Origin: Diplodia intermedia
Taxonomy: Eukaryota > Ascomycota > Dothideomycetes > Botryosphaeriales > Botryosphaeriaceae
Assembly (NCBI GenBank): GCA_021495925.1
Contig: JAKEKT010000054.1
Coordinates: 124,001 to 188,000 of the forward strand
Reading direction: 5' to 3'
Length of the DNA: 64,000 bases
Position numbers and translations under genes: made by a program. Shown here piece after piece: positions 20,724-33,797 of this stretch (its first letter is position 1; every line of letters begins with the position of its first letter). The notes beneath the pieces were generated by a model. That model searched no databases, had not been told where the DNA came from, and saw only the letters and a program-made list of their open reading frames with translations.

Positions 20724-22814
20724 TTACCGCCGTCCATGTTGGGCAAGTGTAGTCTTGGCGCGTTGAAGACTACCAGGAACGGGTCCTCCAACCGCACCAC
20801 CCATAGTCGTCTCGGTCAAGGTTTTCCTTCGCTTCAAACTCTCGAGGTCATTGCCATTCGCATCACGGCTCGCTGGACGACCATAGTCGGTCTCGTCATC
20901 ATCGAGCTCGCGAACCCGCTTACCCGGAAGACCGTTGGCGGGACTGAATTGGCTCGGATAGCCTGTTGGCATGGCATTTGGCGCCGGATAGCCGTCCGGT
21001 CCATTGCCGTTGGCAGTGCTTCGAGTGTCACTGATGACGCTGTACAGGTTGCTTGACGGTAACTTCGTCTGTCCAGGAGTGGCATAGCCGCTAGTCCATT
21101 GGGTTGGGCCAGTATTGGTGGTGCGAGGGGTGGCTCTACCCGAACCGTTCTGATGAGGCGACCCCGTCATGTCCTGAGAGACGTGATCTCCGCGCATGGC
21201 ACCAGGAGCCGCCGAGCTCGGATAGCCGTAGGGTGCACGGTTGCCGTATGGAGCACTGGTATGAGTGTACTCGTTGTCGTGGTCCTGGTCAGCTTCTTCA
21301 TCACCAGCCACTTGATCCGGAGCTTGATTCAGAAGGCCCTCGGTTGGCTTCACGTCTGCTTGCTGTACCGGATCGCCAGCTGCACGCACGGGAGGCGCCA
21401 TCTCGCTCTTGGGGTACGGGTTCGACTGCACTGGTTGGGGATAGCGAGGAATGTTCTGTGCAGCGTACTGACTTTGTTGGTTCGGAGGGGCACTGTACAT
21501 CGGTCGAGAACCGTCATAGCCTTGCGTTGTCTGGTATTGTTGCATGGTTTGCATCGTTCCGGGAGGAGTGCTCGCAGGGGTGGTTGGGACTGAGCGAGTG
21601 TTGCTCAGTCCAGTGTCTATCGACAAGGGCTGGTTTCCTTGCATGTTTGACACACCGGGGTTGCCCCACTCGTACGAATTGCTAGAGTTGCCCATGCCGA
21701 TAATGCTCGACGCGCTCGTTGGGGGTGTTGGGAAAGTATGAGCCCTGTCAATTGACGGGCGACCTGATGAGGGGTGGGGAGCAATTGAGTGCGGCGATTG
21801 CTGGATCTGAGTCGGAATCGATGGATTGCTCAGGGAATGGTGGTGGTGCAGCGGGGGGGCTTGTGAAGCTGTCGTTGGAGCGCCGATGTAGCGCTGTTGA
21901 CCTTCAGGCCGACGACGATCGAGCGCGGCCATCGCATTTCCAGTTCCCACAGAACCCCTTTGGTTAGTAGGATGATAGAGAAGCGCGCCGATGTCGTGCA
22001 CAAAGAGAGGGTACAGCTGCTCGGTTATTTTCTCCTTGTTGGCGAAATCCAGAGCACGCTCGAAGGGGATCCTACTTTGTATCAGCTGCTCCATTACTTC
22101 TCAAGTATTCGTGCTTTTAGAACTTACCAAACACCCTTCAAGTGCATAGGCCCGATCTTGACCACGTGCCTTGTCTTCTCGCTCTTCAGAATGCCATCGC
22201 GCCGACCTCTCGTCATTCCAGCAACGTTCAGTAGCTTCGTCCCGTTGATGAAATGGTTGTCTACACTACCGTTAGTTTTGGAGCAGGTACGATGCGTCCC
22301 TCAACCCATACCTTCTCGACGCGCGACGCAAACGCCCTTGGCCTCGACCTGGAAACACAAGCTTCCCTCGTCTTCCCAAAGTGTTGCGGTCACCCGGGGC
22401 TTCATGCCGGGTGGTGCAACCTGGCCCGTTGTATCGAACTGGTGGGTAGGCGGGTATCCTTGCTGGCCGGGGACGGATGAGCCAGGACCACCAGCGGACA
22501 TTGCTGTGGCTTGTCAGTGCTAACACTCATGGGATGGTAGAAAAAAACCTTTGCTCACCGGGAAGTGGTAACGATGCAGGTACAAGCGAGTTGTTCATCG
22601 TCGCTGTGGAGGGAGTTGGAGGCATTCCATTGCCGTATGAGCTTTGATACGAGTAGCCTTGCACCATAGAGTTGGTCGGACCGGGCTGCAAGTACGGGGG
22701 CTGCTGGTACGATGCGTAATGGCCGATTGTAGACGGAGGGCCGGACGACGTTGCATGCCCAGGGTTGGGCATGTGATGCTGCTGGACATCAGCGTAGGAC
22801 TGCATTTGATTCAT
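20724..22814 (-). CDS. stuA: APSES-type transcription factor StuA (642 aa from the canonical ATG)
   Basis: Exons (minus strand): 22814–22559, 22503–22312, 22260–22128 and 22071–20724, all GT–AG. The spliced DNA-binding APSES domain is intact: KPRVTATLWEDEGSLCFQVE, VCVARREDNHFINGTKLLNV, AGMTRGRRDGILKSEKTRH, and GPMHLKGVWIPFERALDFAN. The rest is Gln/Pro/Ser-rich, with a nuclear-localisation-like KRVREL...LKRRKT near the C-terminus. StuA/Efg1/Asm-1 proteins are nuclear bHLH-like regulators of conidiophore or hyphal development and secondary metabolism. The start MNQMQSYADVQ was chosen because it matches the canonical StuA N-terminus (MNQPQPYMDV in Aspergillus); the reading frame stays open upstream without an ATG (see next entry). 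Expect a long leader, as in other stuA genes. Confidence 0.93.
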
Positions 22815-23230
22815 GTTGGCGTATGAATCGGTCGCGTAACCGTAGCCGGATGATGAATGCTGTTGGGCGTAGGGCGACTCCTGCGACTGCCCATTCAACG
22901 AGTGAGGGTCGCGTCCAAGCGTCTGAGGAGTCTGCTCGGGCGAAGGGGTCTTGAAGCCTGAGTGATTTCCGTTCAGCGATGACGAGTACGACGTATGGGA
23001 GCTCGCGCTGCTGTTGATGGCAGAGACAGAACTGATAGATCCACCCCGAGGCGAGGAAGAATTCGACGACGGATTGGCACCCGACTGGATCTGGGGCAAA
23101 GCCGGTAGCCGCTCACTCGATACAGTCGGCCGTGGTGCGTATTGAGTGTTGTACCACGGTGCGTCGACGGGGCCTCGGGAGTGGACCTGCGAGATCGACG
23201 GCAGCTCCAGCTTTTCGGTATTGTCGGGGT
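22815..23230 (-). other. Open, protein-like N-terminal extension of stuA lacking its own ATG
   Basis: Reading upstream from the chosen stuA ATG, the frame stays open for about 139 codons and looks coding (LPSISQVHSRGPVDAPWYN, GGSISSVSAINSSASSHTSY, FKTPSPEQTPQT), then meets a stop near 23255. A splice acceptor AAATCAG at 23231 would start the exon. The nearest upstream ATG (23304) could join through a weak GTTACT donor at 23288 to give a 786-aa form, but this donor is unusual. It may be an alternative longer isoform or translated leader. Confidence 0.5.
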
Positions 23231-23304
23231 CTGATTTGGAAGTGACAGGACGGGAAGGTCAAGCCTGTTTGGAACTCGAGTCAGTAACGTCGGTAGGTGG
23301 GCAT

Positions 23305-26300
23305 TGAGGGCTTCGCGACAGCAGATGCAGGATCTAGGCTTGCACGTAACCGAATGTGGGGCAAACGCCGCCGTGCTCGCCGAGGCCCTCGTCGTGCCGT
23401 AATCAGTCAAGGTGACAGAGCGGCGGCTTGCAGTCGGGCGAAAGGCCGAATGCTCGCTTGGTTGGGAAGAACAGGGCGGCGGCGGACGCACGTGGGAGAG
23501 CAAACACTGACCTTCAGGTGCGGAAGCTCACGTCGCGACTAGAGTCGACAGCTTCGCAACGTCGCTTAGGCTCGTCCGAGGCGGTTTGGTGGTTGCTCCC
23601 GCGGTGGCACAGTTTGCTGGTAGCACGATAGCGTACCCAAGGAATTTGGCGAGGACCAAGTCAGGAATGCGGCGCTTGGACGAGGCTTGGAGGAAGCAGA
23701 GCAGACGACAAGAACGCTTGCAGGGCAGAAGGAACAAGGCCGTCGTGACGTCGTGCCGGTCGTAAGGGAGGCTCAATCGGTCGTGTCAAGGCATGCAACG
23801 AGAGGCTGACTGCGAGTGGAGCTTCTGGGCGGCGCAGCAGGCGGGTGGTTTTTTGTTGTCCGAGAGTGGGTCGGGCGGAAACCAACGAACAGGCGTGAAG
23901 CTGGGGGCGCGCGCGTTCGACGGGCAAAGAATAGCAGCTGGCAAATAGCCGGACAGAGCTCTCAGTCTAGCAGGTCGTGGGCGGTCGTAAAGTCGTCGCA
24001 GGTCGTTGGCGGTGGCCGTGCAGGATCTGCTCTGATTGCGGCCGGTCAGCTTGGGGCGCGGGCTGGGGGGGGGGGGACGGGCGGCGTTGGACGCACTCTC
24101 GATGCTGGCGCAGGTAGTGCACAGAGAGCGTGGCCTGGCGCCGGGCAGTGGGGGAGGGCGGAGGTTTAGAAAGCGGAGGAGGTTGGGATGTGAGATGTGC
24201 TAGCGCGGGTCGGGTTGGCGCGAGCGAATGGCACCTGCCCAGGGCAGAGATAGGCGAGCGTCTGGGAGAGGGCAGCGGCAAAAGGCTGAGAGGCACGTAC
24301 GTACTCCGTCACTTCACTCTCACGCGCGCGCTCTGGGGCGGGCAATGGGCGGTGGTTGAGTGGTGAATTGGCGGGCGTTCGTTTTGAGGAGCTTCTGGTG
24401 GCGCTGCACCTGGGCGTTCTGTGCAGGCGGGCCACGACGCAGGCGAGCAGCAGCTGCTTGACCGACAGCGAAGCACGAGCCGCCGGGCGGTGCGTGGGCG
24501 CGGGTCAAAGAGAGCGCAGGTCTCAAGATGCGTGTGCGGGACGGCGCGAGCGCTCGCAAGGGCAGTGCATGGACATGGACAGAGCCAGCGCAGCGTCGAC
24601 GTCGAGCGGGCGTGGGCTGGGCAGTGGCAGGAGCTGCGGGTGGAGATCTCGCACGCCGCACGCTCAATCTAAATTCACTTCGGGGCTGGTGGAGAGCGTG
24701 GGCAGGATGGTGTGGCGGCCGAACGCGAACCAGGTCCCGTGAGAGGCCGTTTCCCCCATGCTTGCTTGCTTCTGGGCTGCAGCGCGATGCGGCAGACAAG
24801 GGCCCGCAAATGCACGCAAGCGAGTGGGCGAGACAGGGCCCGTTCTGCCTTCGCTCGTGATTTCTAGGCCACCACCGCCTATCGCCAGCGCCGCCCGTCA
24901 ATCATCTGCCAGTGCGCCCTCTCGCCCAGCCGGCCCGCCCGCGCACCAGCCGCGCGCAGCCCCGAACGGCGGGGGGATCTGATAGCTGCGCGCCTCGACA
25001 CCACCGCGTGCCGGCCAGCAGCGCCGCCCGGAGATAGTGCGCGCCGCCGGCTTCCCTTATTAAGCTGAGACGCGCGCCGGCAGCGCGACGCGGTGGGGCT
25101 GCGCTTCCGAGCATGCCTGGCCGTCGGAATGGCAGGCCTGTCCGAGACGACGTTCCCTGCCGCGCTCTTCACGGTGGCGTCGAGTGGTCAGAGCAGCCGG
25201 GAGACGGGCGCCATGATGTGCGACTATCGCTCTGCAGGTCAAGCGCCCCGATGACTAACCCGCGCAACGGGTGATTTGCAGTGCGCCGGTGGGGTCGCCT
25301 CAAGCGCTCAACGCTCACCGATCGAGCAGCGAGGCAGGGATCATGGCAGCGCGCGCGCGGGGCGAGCGGGCGGCACGCTGTGCAGGGCAGGTCCATCGAG
25401 GCGCCGCGCGGGTTGGCCGATCGGCGGCGTGGCTCGCCCGCAGCCAACGGAAAAACCGCGTCCCTCTGCGGCGTTGCTGCTGACTGAAGGGGTGGTGCAA
25501 CGTGCTCGCCGGAGGATGGGCAGAGCAGCGCGCCGGGTGCGACCGCGCAGGTATGGCGCGCCCCGGGCGAATCGCAGCGCGACACCCAGATGGGGGCCGC
25601 CGTGCTGGGAGCTCGCCAGCGCTGGCCCGCTCGCGCCGGGGAGGCCTGAGGCGCGAGCGGCCAGCCAGCCAGCGCCCACGTCGCTGCCGATTGTACCACG
25701 GGCGTGGTGTTGGCGCAGCGGCGCTGATTCGCCGCCGTGTTGCGGTGTGCGTCGTGTGCGCTGGCGCTCCCCAGGCGTTGTGCGGGCAGGACAAGGCACG
25801 CAGGCAGGCCCTCAAGCCACCCACCTCGACAGCAGCACCGGCACCGCCTCTTCACGGCCGTGATGATGCTCCGTAGAGATCACGATTGCGTCCCAGTACC
25901 GTGGGCGCTCGCGACACATCGCCCGGCGTGTGAGACGTGGATACGAAGAGCGCGGCCTCGAGGCGCGGTGGCGGATACGCTTCTCCGCGAGCGTTGAGAA
26001 GTCGCCCGCGGCGATTCATGAGCGCTGGATGCCGTCAGCCGCGCATTCCTTCAAGCTTTGGGCCACGCCGGTGAGCTTGCTGAAGGCGGCGAATGAGGAC
26101 GTCTGCCGGCCGCGGGCCAGCCAGCTTCCAGCCACCCGCCAATGGCGCCCCCCAGCACGCTCGCAGTGACACCGATGACACGCCTCGACCTCGACGGCCT
26201 CCATGACGCCAGCCCGCCCGCGGCACGCAATCAGGCGCGTCGTACGGGCGAGGGTCTTAGACAGCAGTGCTGCGTGTAAGGGTGGCGCCCAGCGGTCCCG

Positions 26301-29300
26301 TATTGTACTCATGCCGATCCACGGTCCTCCCACCAGCGGCCGCGACAGCCAACGGATTTGTCCCAGATGCAAGGGCAGGTCGCACCGCGTTCGCGTGGTT
26401 CAGGAATGGGCTCACGTTTAATACTGCGCCCACTTGACGAAGCACGCCCCTGCCACCCGGCGCAGAGCCATCGATGGTTGCCGCCGCGTCCGCCTCCGCT
26501 CCGGCTTCCTCCACGCTCTTCGAGTGCCGGTACACCAGGGCCCACGCGGAACCCTCACGTTTTGTCGGACACGAGGCCGCGACGGTCCCGAGACCAGCTC
26601 TACCAGTGCTGCGTGCCAGCGCTGGCCGTCCTCCCTGCACTCTACATCTCGCAACCGCCCGCCCGGGTCCATTGGTTTATTCAGAGGCCTCAGGCCAGGC
26701 CACGCTCACTGCCAAGGACGCCAACGAGATGCTCCGCCCGCACCCTCCACGCGGCCTCGCCATTGGCGCGGGGCAATCGAGAGCGCCTTATTCTCCGAGC
26801 GCGCCGCCTGGTGCAGCACGGCGGCCGTGGCGGGCTGGGGATGCGCTGCTCTACGCCTGGTGCACGTCAAGCATTCGGCAGCCAAGCAGCCTCATCAGTT
26901 GCGATGCCTTTGCCGTCGGCATCGGGACCGCACAGCGAGAGTTGATCCAAGGCCAGGCCATCGTTCCTGCAGCTGCGGGCGCACCGGCGATCCCATTGGC
27001 CGAGTCTCAGCTGCACCCGCCCGTCCTGCATATGCGTGTGATTAGCTGCACGGCCCCCTGTCACAGGCCCTCTGCCCCGCCACCATCGCCATGGCCGCCA
27101 GCACTTGCGGTTCCTCAAACGGGCAGTAAACGGTGCGGCGTTGGATCGCGCCGGACGGGACACGGTGGCAAGGATGCCGCGAACTGTGCTGGCGGATGCC
27201 GGGACGATTCTTCCCCAGGTCAATCACGGGCGAGCAGCCAGTGCCCCGCCAGTGGGCAGGCTCTCAGCTACACGCGCTCTTCCAATCAGTGCGAGCCACG
27301 TCAAGACAACCCCAAAGCCCGTTATCGGCTGCTGGGCATAGCAAGCCACAACGGGGAATGGTAGGGGGACACCGACCACTCCTTGCAGGCCACTTCAAGC
27401 CGAAACAGGGCGCCAGGCTGGCCGGCGGCCGCTCTGATTGGCGGCGCGGACCCGGCGGAGCGGTTCGCCGTCCCAGACGGGCAAAGGTGAGGAGGTGTTG
27501 CCGCCAGGCTCGGGCTGCTTGTCATCTCACCTCACGCTCCAGGTCTCGGGTTCCGTGCAACCCATCTGTTTCTCAAGCGATTTTCTAGCGTTGCCGGCCG
27601 ACCTCCTTCTTCACTTGTCGCCCCCAGTCTCTTCAAGCATCCTGGAGCGAGGCCATGATCAAGCCGTCCCTTCCGCCCGCGCTCGTATGTCGACGGACAA
27701 GGGCCTCTTCACCGCCATTTTGAACCCCACCGCCGTCGTGCACGCTGACTGGGATTCGCCATCGAGCATTCCCTGCTTCGATCCACACAGCCTGCCTACC
27801 CCGCCAATGGCTGCCGGCCTCATCGCGGCATCTGGCCGTCTGGACATGAGCAACCGCGAGCAGCGTACAAGGCCCTTCCGGCCATGGCTGGATCGGGATG
27901 CGCGCTCTGGCAAGCGCCCGCTGCAGGCATCACCCACGCACGTCCGTGTCATGGCCGCAAGCTAGAGCAGCAAGCCTAGCCACTGACCCAGCTAAGTGCT
28001 CGGCTGGAGCCGCCGCGCCTTTTGCCTCCGCCCGCAGATGGGTCGTGGGCGGCGGAGCGCGGCACGACATACCTACATGCATATGTACAGACAGGCTCCC
28101 GCCGCACCCGCACGCCTGTGCAGCGCGTTGCGCATCGCCCAGATAGCCGCCGCGACGCGAATGTACGCTTGACGTCGAACAGAGGACAGATTGCATCTGA
28201 AGATCGTGGGAACAGCCGCGTTCTGTGGAGCACGCAGCGACGCCGGGCAAGTCATGGCAGCCCGTCGCGGCGGAACCGCTAGATGAAGGCCTTGAGGTAT
28301 TCCCGGCGCCAGCGAATTCAATTTTTCGCCCTTCTGCCGCCCCGGCCCAATCACGAGCATTCGAATCGGATGCTGTGTCCGCACTAGGCTCGTGGGATGC
28401 TCGGCTCGGCCAAAGTTGTTGGGCAAGGACGCCGGCCTTCCCACGACTCGCCCCGGGAGGCACCCCGACACCACCATCATTTGAGACGGGGGCATTCGTG
28501 TCATGCCAGACTCTAGAGCTCCTCGGTCTGCCGCCCCGGCTTAGGCATGCGCACCGGCGTCCAGAAAAAGCAAAAAAGAAAAAGAAGATGGTCCGACACT
28601 GTCAGCGTCGCCCTCTCTGCAAAACCAGGACCGCCGGCATGTCCCTGCATTGATCGCCCGTCCATCCCGCCACCCCATCCGCGCCGCGCTGGGGCCTTTT
28701 GTGGCTGGCAAGCTTCCGAAAAGCGAGCGGGAGACTCCTCAATGCAGATCACTGTTGCGAAAAATTGACAAAGGAGGGTGTGGATGCCGTCATGGCAGCT
28801 GAGCATGCGGCGGGCCCTATTGCCGCTGCAGCAGGCTAACGAGCCTTCTGTTGCGTTCTTGCTGCCGTGTACTCCAGACAAGCATTGCTTGCGGCCAGCG
28901 TGAGCCTCCAATATTTTCCCCATCCCCCAACCCACACACAGCTCTCGTTTTGCGAGCCTGTGTGCTGGGAGACGGCACATGCCACCCTAGCGAGGCCCCG
29001 CAACGCTGGTCACAGCATCGTCCCAACGTCCGGCAGGCTGCGTCTCTGGCGGCGCAGCGACAGCACGTGTAGCCGGACAAGCAGAGCTCCCGGCTTTTTG
29101 TGGAGCTTTAGCTCGCCGACGTGTTAATCCCGCTCTGGGCTAGCAATCATCAATCGTCACCTTGGGAGATGCGTCGATTGGGGCTGAAAGAATAGGCCCG
29201 TCTAGACGGATAGAGTCGGGGCGACTCTGCTGTTCGCTCACTCCCGTTTATTTTCGCTCAACGGGCCGCGGCAGGCGCGTGCTGGGGCAAGGACAAGGCG

Positions 29301-29700
29301 CCGTCAGTGGCTGTGGATGGCGTCCGCCGAAAGCTGACCAAAGCACCTCCCGGGCACGATTTAGGTACAATGCATCCGCTCGATAGTCTACCCGCTCCGC
29401 CTGCTAGCAAGCCAGCAGCAACAGGAGGCTTGTGCGCCCCATGCGGCGTCCCATGCCCTGTACAGGATGTAGCAAAAGGGCCGGTCTTCCTTTCATGCAC
29501 GCCGCCGGCCGGCTCGCGCGCGGGAGATGTTGCATCCGCGGGCTCTTGACATGCGATGAAGCCAACCTTAAGTCGACTACACCTTCCCCCAGCAGAACGG
29601 ACGGACGCGTCAGGCGTTCCATGGTGAGGCGCCCTCCGTTTCGGAAGTCTATATTCTAGAGTCTATCTCAGTCTTCCGCGTGGTGGTGTGAGACTTGTTT
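23305..29700. other. GC-rich gene-free region upstream of stuA
   Basis: There is no gene I can defend over more than 6 kb. The DNA is very GC-rich, especially 24–28 kb, which opens long chance ORFs in several frames at once; none shows domain-like sequence or a splice pattern. A run of about 12 G lies near 24065–24076. A donor-like GAAG|GTCAGT near 23506 would fit a leader intron of stuA. The likely content is the stuA promoter and multi-exon 5' leader; a long non-coding RNA cannot be excluded. Confidence 0.5.
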
Positions 29701-32700
29701 CCTGATCTTGGGGCAATTAGGGCCTGCGGGAGTCGACCCGATTGCACTTTCATTTGCCTAAGCCGCCATGACGCCGAACGGCGAGGGCTCCGCGTGGACG
29801 TGAGATTCCTTGTCTTGGCCTCGGGAGAGGCTCAGCCGTTGATGCGGCTTAGTTGCGATTGTCTGAGACTACGGCGTTCAAGACTCGACGCGAAACACCA
29901 ACTGAGGCGCTGAGAAGCGAGCATGTAATTATAAATTGAGGCGAGAGGGAAGCGCAATTGGCACGTGTCATGCTTCCTGCGAACGACTCAGCCTCTCTGC
30001 TGTGCAGCAGGTTGGTCCCTGTGTTCTGTGTTCAGTCTCACGCAGGCTGACACTTGCAGCTTCAATGTGCAGTTCCCCATCGAGCCGGATGATCTGGCAT
30101 GGAATTCTCCGTTCCTTTCGTAGGATGCCAACTATTCCTGCACATGTGGTCTTGTGAGCAGAAGCTCTCTTTGATGTCTATCTGCGCCATCCGCTAGAGG
30201 CTATTTGTACATACGTCCTCCCATCCCAAACGCCGACTTTTTATGGTGATCAACTGATGTTCTCACACTACCCATTTCTACAAGGTGAATTCGGCGCCTC
30301 TGGACCACGCGGCATCCCGCGAGGACATGGCCACCTTCAGCCGGGGTTTCGTGTCCATTCCAGGCACTACGTGGGTTCCCGGCTCTACTTTTGCTGACAC
30401 ACCAACAGGGCTCCCACTCTGCTATCCACCTTGGACTTCCTTGCTCTCCTTCCACAGTATGACAACCCCATGAGAGCAGCAAAACCTGTTGGCCCGGGAC
30501 GCTGTTCCAAGCTCACCGGGTCCCCTGGTCCATGACGCGCCAGACTGTGGGGCCAGAAGCGTTCGACTCTCTGTTTTCTTTGCTTTTCTCCCGCTGTCCT
30601 GTTGGGCCCGGTTCCGCCGGACTTTTGTCTCTGTCGGACATTCCAGGCAAGACGTAGCGAAATGAGCAGTGTGTTTGCTTTTCCCTGCCTTGTCGACGTC
30701 TATTGTGGGGTACCGTCGGTCATTACCTGCATGCAAAGCCCGGGATACGCGAAGGATGACGAGTACCCCGGCTGCGAAGCTGATTACTGGCATCAAGAGA
30801 CGTGTGCGGGACCCGGCAACAACGTTGGTGCTTGGTTGCGGGGCTCTTGCCATCCTTCCAGGGTTGGTGGTCGGAGCCCGCCGCTGTCGCTTCGTTCTGT
30901 GCCAATATGGGAGCACTGACAACGAGCATTTCCGGTAGACGCTCTGCCCAGCTACGCCTGCTTTGATAGCCGCCAAGGGATTCCGGCTAAATGCCTCATC
31001 ACTGATCTCGCTTCGTCCTCGCGTAGTGCACGCCCAGCTGTTCGCCACGACAATGAACGGATTGAACATCTCCCGGCCATTGGAACAGGACATGGGGAAC
31101 CGGCGTCTCCATACTCCCAATCGCCGCATTTTGAGCCGGAAGCGAGGATGCCGAAGAACCTTTCACATGCCTGATGCCTGTTCAAAGTACACAAGAGGCG
31201 AGTCCTAGCCTATTGACCCGGAATCCGTCCCGTCTACCCGGCGTAATCGTCAACTTCACATGCTTTTGCAGATGCTTCTAGCCGTTGCACACGGCGAAGC
31301 TTTGTGTCCTACTCTTGCACCCCGCGTTGCTGTATCTCTTCATCGATGTGCCTCGTCTCACCTTCTACTGTACAACCCTGGTGATTCTACGCGCCAGCAG
31401 CTGACGTCCCTCTCTACTCCCTCTTCATTTCACAGATCGTTGCAGCAATGCTCCGGCCCAAACACCTGTGCACAGCTCCGTCACGACGATTATTTCCGCG
31501 GCTCTCGGCCGCATGAGACGCAGTTTCCTCTTCGGATATAGATCTCTCGAGATCTTCATCCGTGCATTGGCAACACATTGACGAAAAGACAACGCACACC
31601 CACATCTAGACCTGTTCCAATGGAAAACGAAGCCTCCACACCAACGATGACTAGTCAGGTCCGGCCGGCCTTGGCTCCTTTCTCAGCCGAGTGTGTGTGG
31701 GTACGTCCTGGACGGGAGCATTGAGTCAAACCGGTGGTTCCCCATCGTCGTTCTTTACTCCTTCGGGGCTTCATCCGAGATCCGAATCGAGCAACCGCTG
31801 CGATGTTTTTTTCTTTTTCCTAGACTCCACCGGAAGCACAATGCAGCCGGGCCGAGCCGCTCTGCCCGCTGCTGCAACGACGACAACGGTGAAGACGGGG
31901 CACACCTTTCATCTCGCTCATTGCCGTATCTCGTATAATTCCATTGAAAACCTTTGCGTTGGGTCGAGCTGGCGCACGGCCATTTCTTTGCTGTGCCTCT
32001 TTTGCTGTGCCTCTCCGGCACCAGTGCTGGCGTCCTACTCCCTGGCCCTCCCTTCGTGCCAATTTTGGCCCACTCGGGGCCTTGGTAGAGTCAGTGGTCT
32101 GATTTTTCAACCCATTCACCCTTGCAAGATGCCAGCACTTCCACCAAGGCATAGGGAGACACTTTCTCCAGCCCTCCTGCGACGATCTGCGCCCCAGAAG
32201 CAAGCCAGGGCATGCGACTGGTAATCGATGCACCGTGCACTGTTGACTCCATCAGCTGCTCCCCATGTCATTGCTTAGTGGGTGTTGCGACGCTGAAAGA
32301 CTTCCCCATTACAAGCACCAATGACGAAAATCATGAATACTTCAGTGCTGTGACTGAGGCGGCGCTTCTCTAAACGACGCAAAGTACCGTATGAGCGAAC
32401 GTACTGCTCGACTGAAAGATTTTGCCATGGCAACCCAGCGGCGGGAGCACTTGGTGTCCAATGTAATCTGAACTACAAGGCCCCATAGTTAGTCCAAACG
32501 CTTTGTACTGCGTCGGTAGATTTATTTGGGTTTCCCCATGCTTTTCCAACGTGAAGCAAGGTGACCGGTGTTGGGTTTCGAGAGGGATGGTGCACGCCTG
32601 TATCACATGGGAGCCATCGAGTATCATTTTGTCACAATCGGCGAATCTTTCTGCTGGGGGTTTAAAGAGTCATCCCTCATGTGTCTGTTCAAGTATGCAA

Positions 32701-33218
32701 ATGTGGTTGACGCTGCGTACAGCGCAACAGCACTTTACATTTAAGCGTCTTTCGACCGTCAATCAAGGCGTACCGAGTTGGTATAGTTTCACGGAACCGC
32801 AAAACTTTGAAATCAACTCTACTACATCATCTTAAGTAATTGTGCGGCCCAATCAACTAAACTCGCGCCATATCGGACATGTAGTCTCGACTTTGTTATA
32901 CACTCCCGCAGAAGGTCGTAACAAGACAATCTTTAGTGCCAATCTACCGTTACTACATAGGCTGGCACGTTGTAGTGACCGATGTTTTGGCGGTGTTGCC
33001 TTCGACTGACACAGTCGGAACCATGTCTGATAGATAGATGAAGCAGGTCTGACACTTATAAAAACGTAAAAACTATGGTGTAGCAACACCTGGTTCCGAA
33101 AGCGGGAAAATCACGTGGATCTGGCCATTAAAGTGTCCGTTTTCTCCTACAATTCGATTCATACGCTGTTAAGAGTCCACATGGTGCGTCTCTATCAAAT
33201 GGTCTTTCACGAGAGGTC
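29701..33218. other. Gene-free region continuing towards SPC34
   Basis: GC content falls gradually and becomes clearly lower from about 32.2 kb. I find ORFs up to 235 codons (minus strand, 30422–31129), but no conserved sequence, signal peptide or splice structure. No transposon ends or terminal repeats were seen. Confidence 0.5.
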
Positions 33219-33731
33219 ATGTCTTACCACAGAGAACGTCAACTTCATGGAGTTTTTGCAAGACGTAGCGTTAGTGGCGCTATAGAGCCGACCAAACGTA
33301 GAGGGCTGTCGTACCATGGGTCAGACTTCATGAGTATTGAGCGGATGAAGCTAAACGTTTTTCCTACCGTCTCAGGGCCGACAATTGGACCCTACACCAC
33401 TAAAATATGTATCAAATATGCCCTTGGTGAGTCCCTACAGAACATGCATCTGGTAGTGTCGCATATGGCACACCTTAGTGCACTCAAAGAGTATACGCTG
33501 AGATTCCAGCCGAGAGTAAGCCTCACAGGCGTGCAATGTAGCTTTACCGGGTCCATGAACAGTATGGCTTACTTGGACGTAGATAGCGACCTACTCTGGA
33601 TAGAGGTCCACTCATCCTATTTCTCCGAGAAAATATGTTGCAATTTAGCAGCAGATGGAATGGTAATGTTAATTGAAATGGTCCATAGAAGATCCAAAGC
33701 AACGGCGCATGCCACGGAAGCTTCTTCATAG
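33219..33731 (+). CDS. Possible hypothetical protein (170 aa), unrecognised
   Basis: A 170-codon ATG ORF lies in a comparatively AT-rich stretch, where an open frame this long is less expected by chance than in the GC-rich DNA nearby. The product (MSYHRERQLHGVF... to ...KATAHATEASS) has no signal peptide, membrane span or motif I know. The ORF ends 67 bp before the 3' end of SPC34, which is convergent. It could be a young gene, a decayed fragment or a chance ORF; transcript evidence would decide. Confidence 0.22.
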   Translation: MSYHRERQLHGVFARRSVSGAIEPTKRRGLSYHGSDFMSIERMKLNVFPTVSGPTIGPYTTKICIKYALGESLQNMHLVVSHMAHLSALKEYTLRFQPRVSLTGVQCSFTGSMNSMAYLDVDSDLLWIEVHSSYFSEKICCNLAADGMVMLIEMVHRRSKATAHATEASS

Positions 33732-33797
33732 TATTTGAAAGCACAGAAAAAAGGTGGGTATCACATCGTCTTTGACCATATCCTCGGAAAGAAACCT

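Noticed and set aside
22973..23503. 176-codon minus-strand ORF over the stuA 5' region
   Set aside because: It runs in a different frame from the protein-like StuA extension, is Arg/Pro/Ser-rich as expected of a shadow frame, and uses a non-ATG start.
26474..27364. 296-codon plus-strand ORF in the GC-rich desert
   Set aside because: Long frames are open in several phases at the same place because of very high GC; no domain, signal or splice logic.
30422..31129. 235-codon minus-strand ORF
   Set aside because: No recognisable motif and composition like a random translation; kept out for lack of any support beyond length.
31691..32224. 177-codon plus-strand ORF with a hydrophobic stretch
   Set aside because: Contains poly-Phe from a T tract and no consistent protein character; likely chance.
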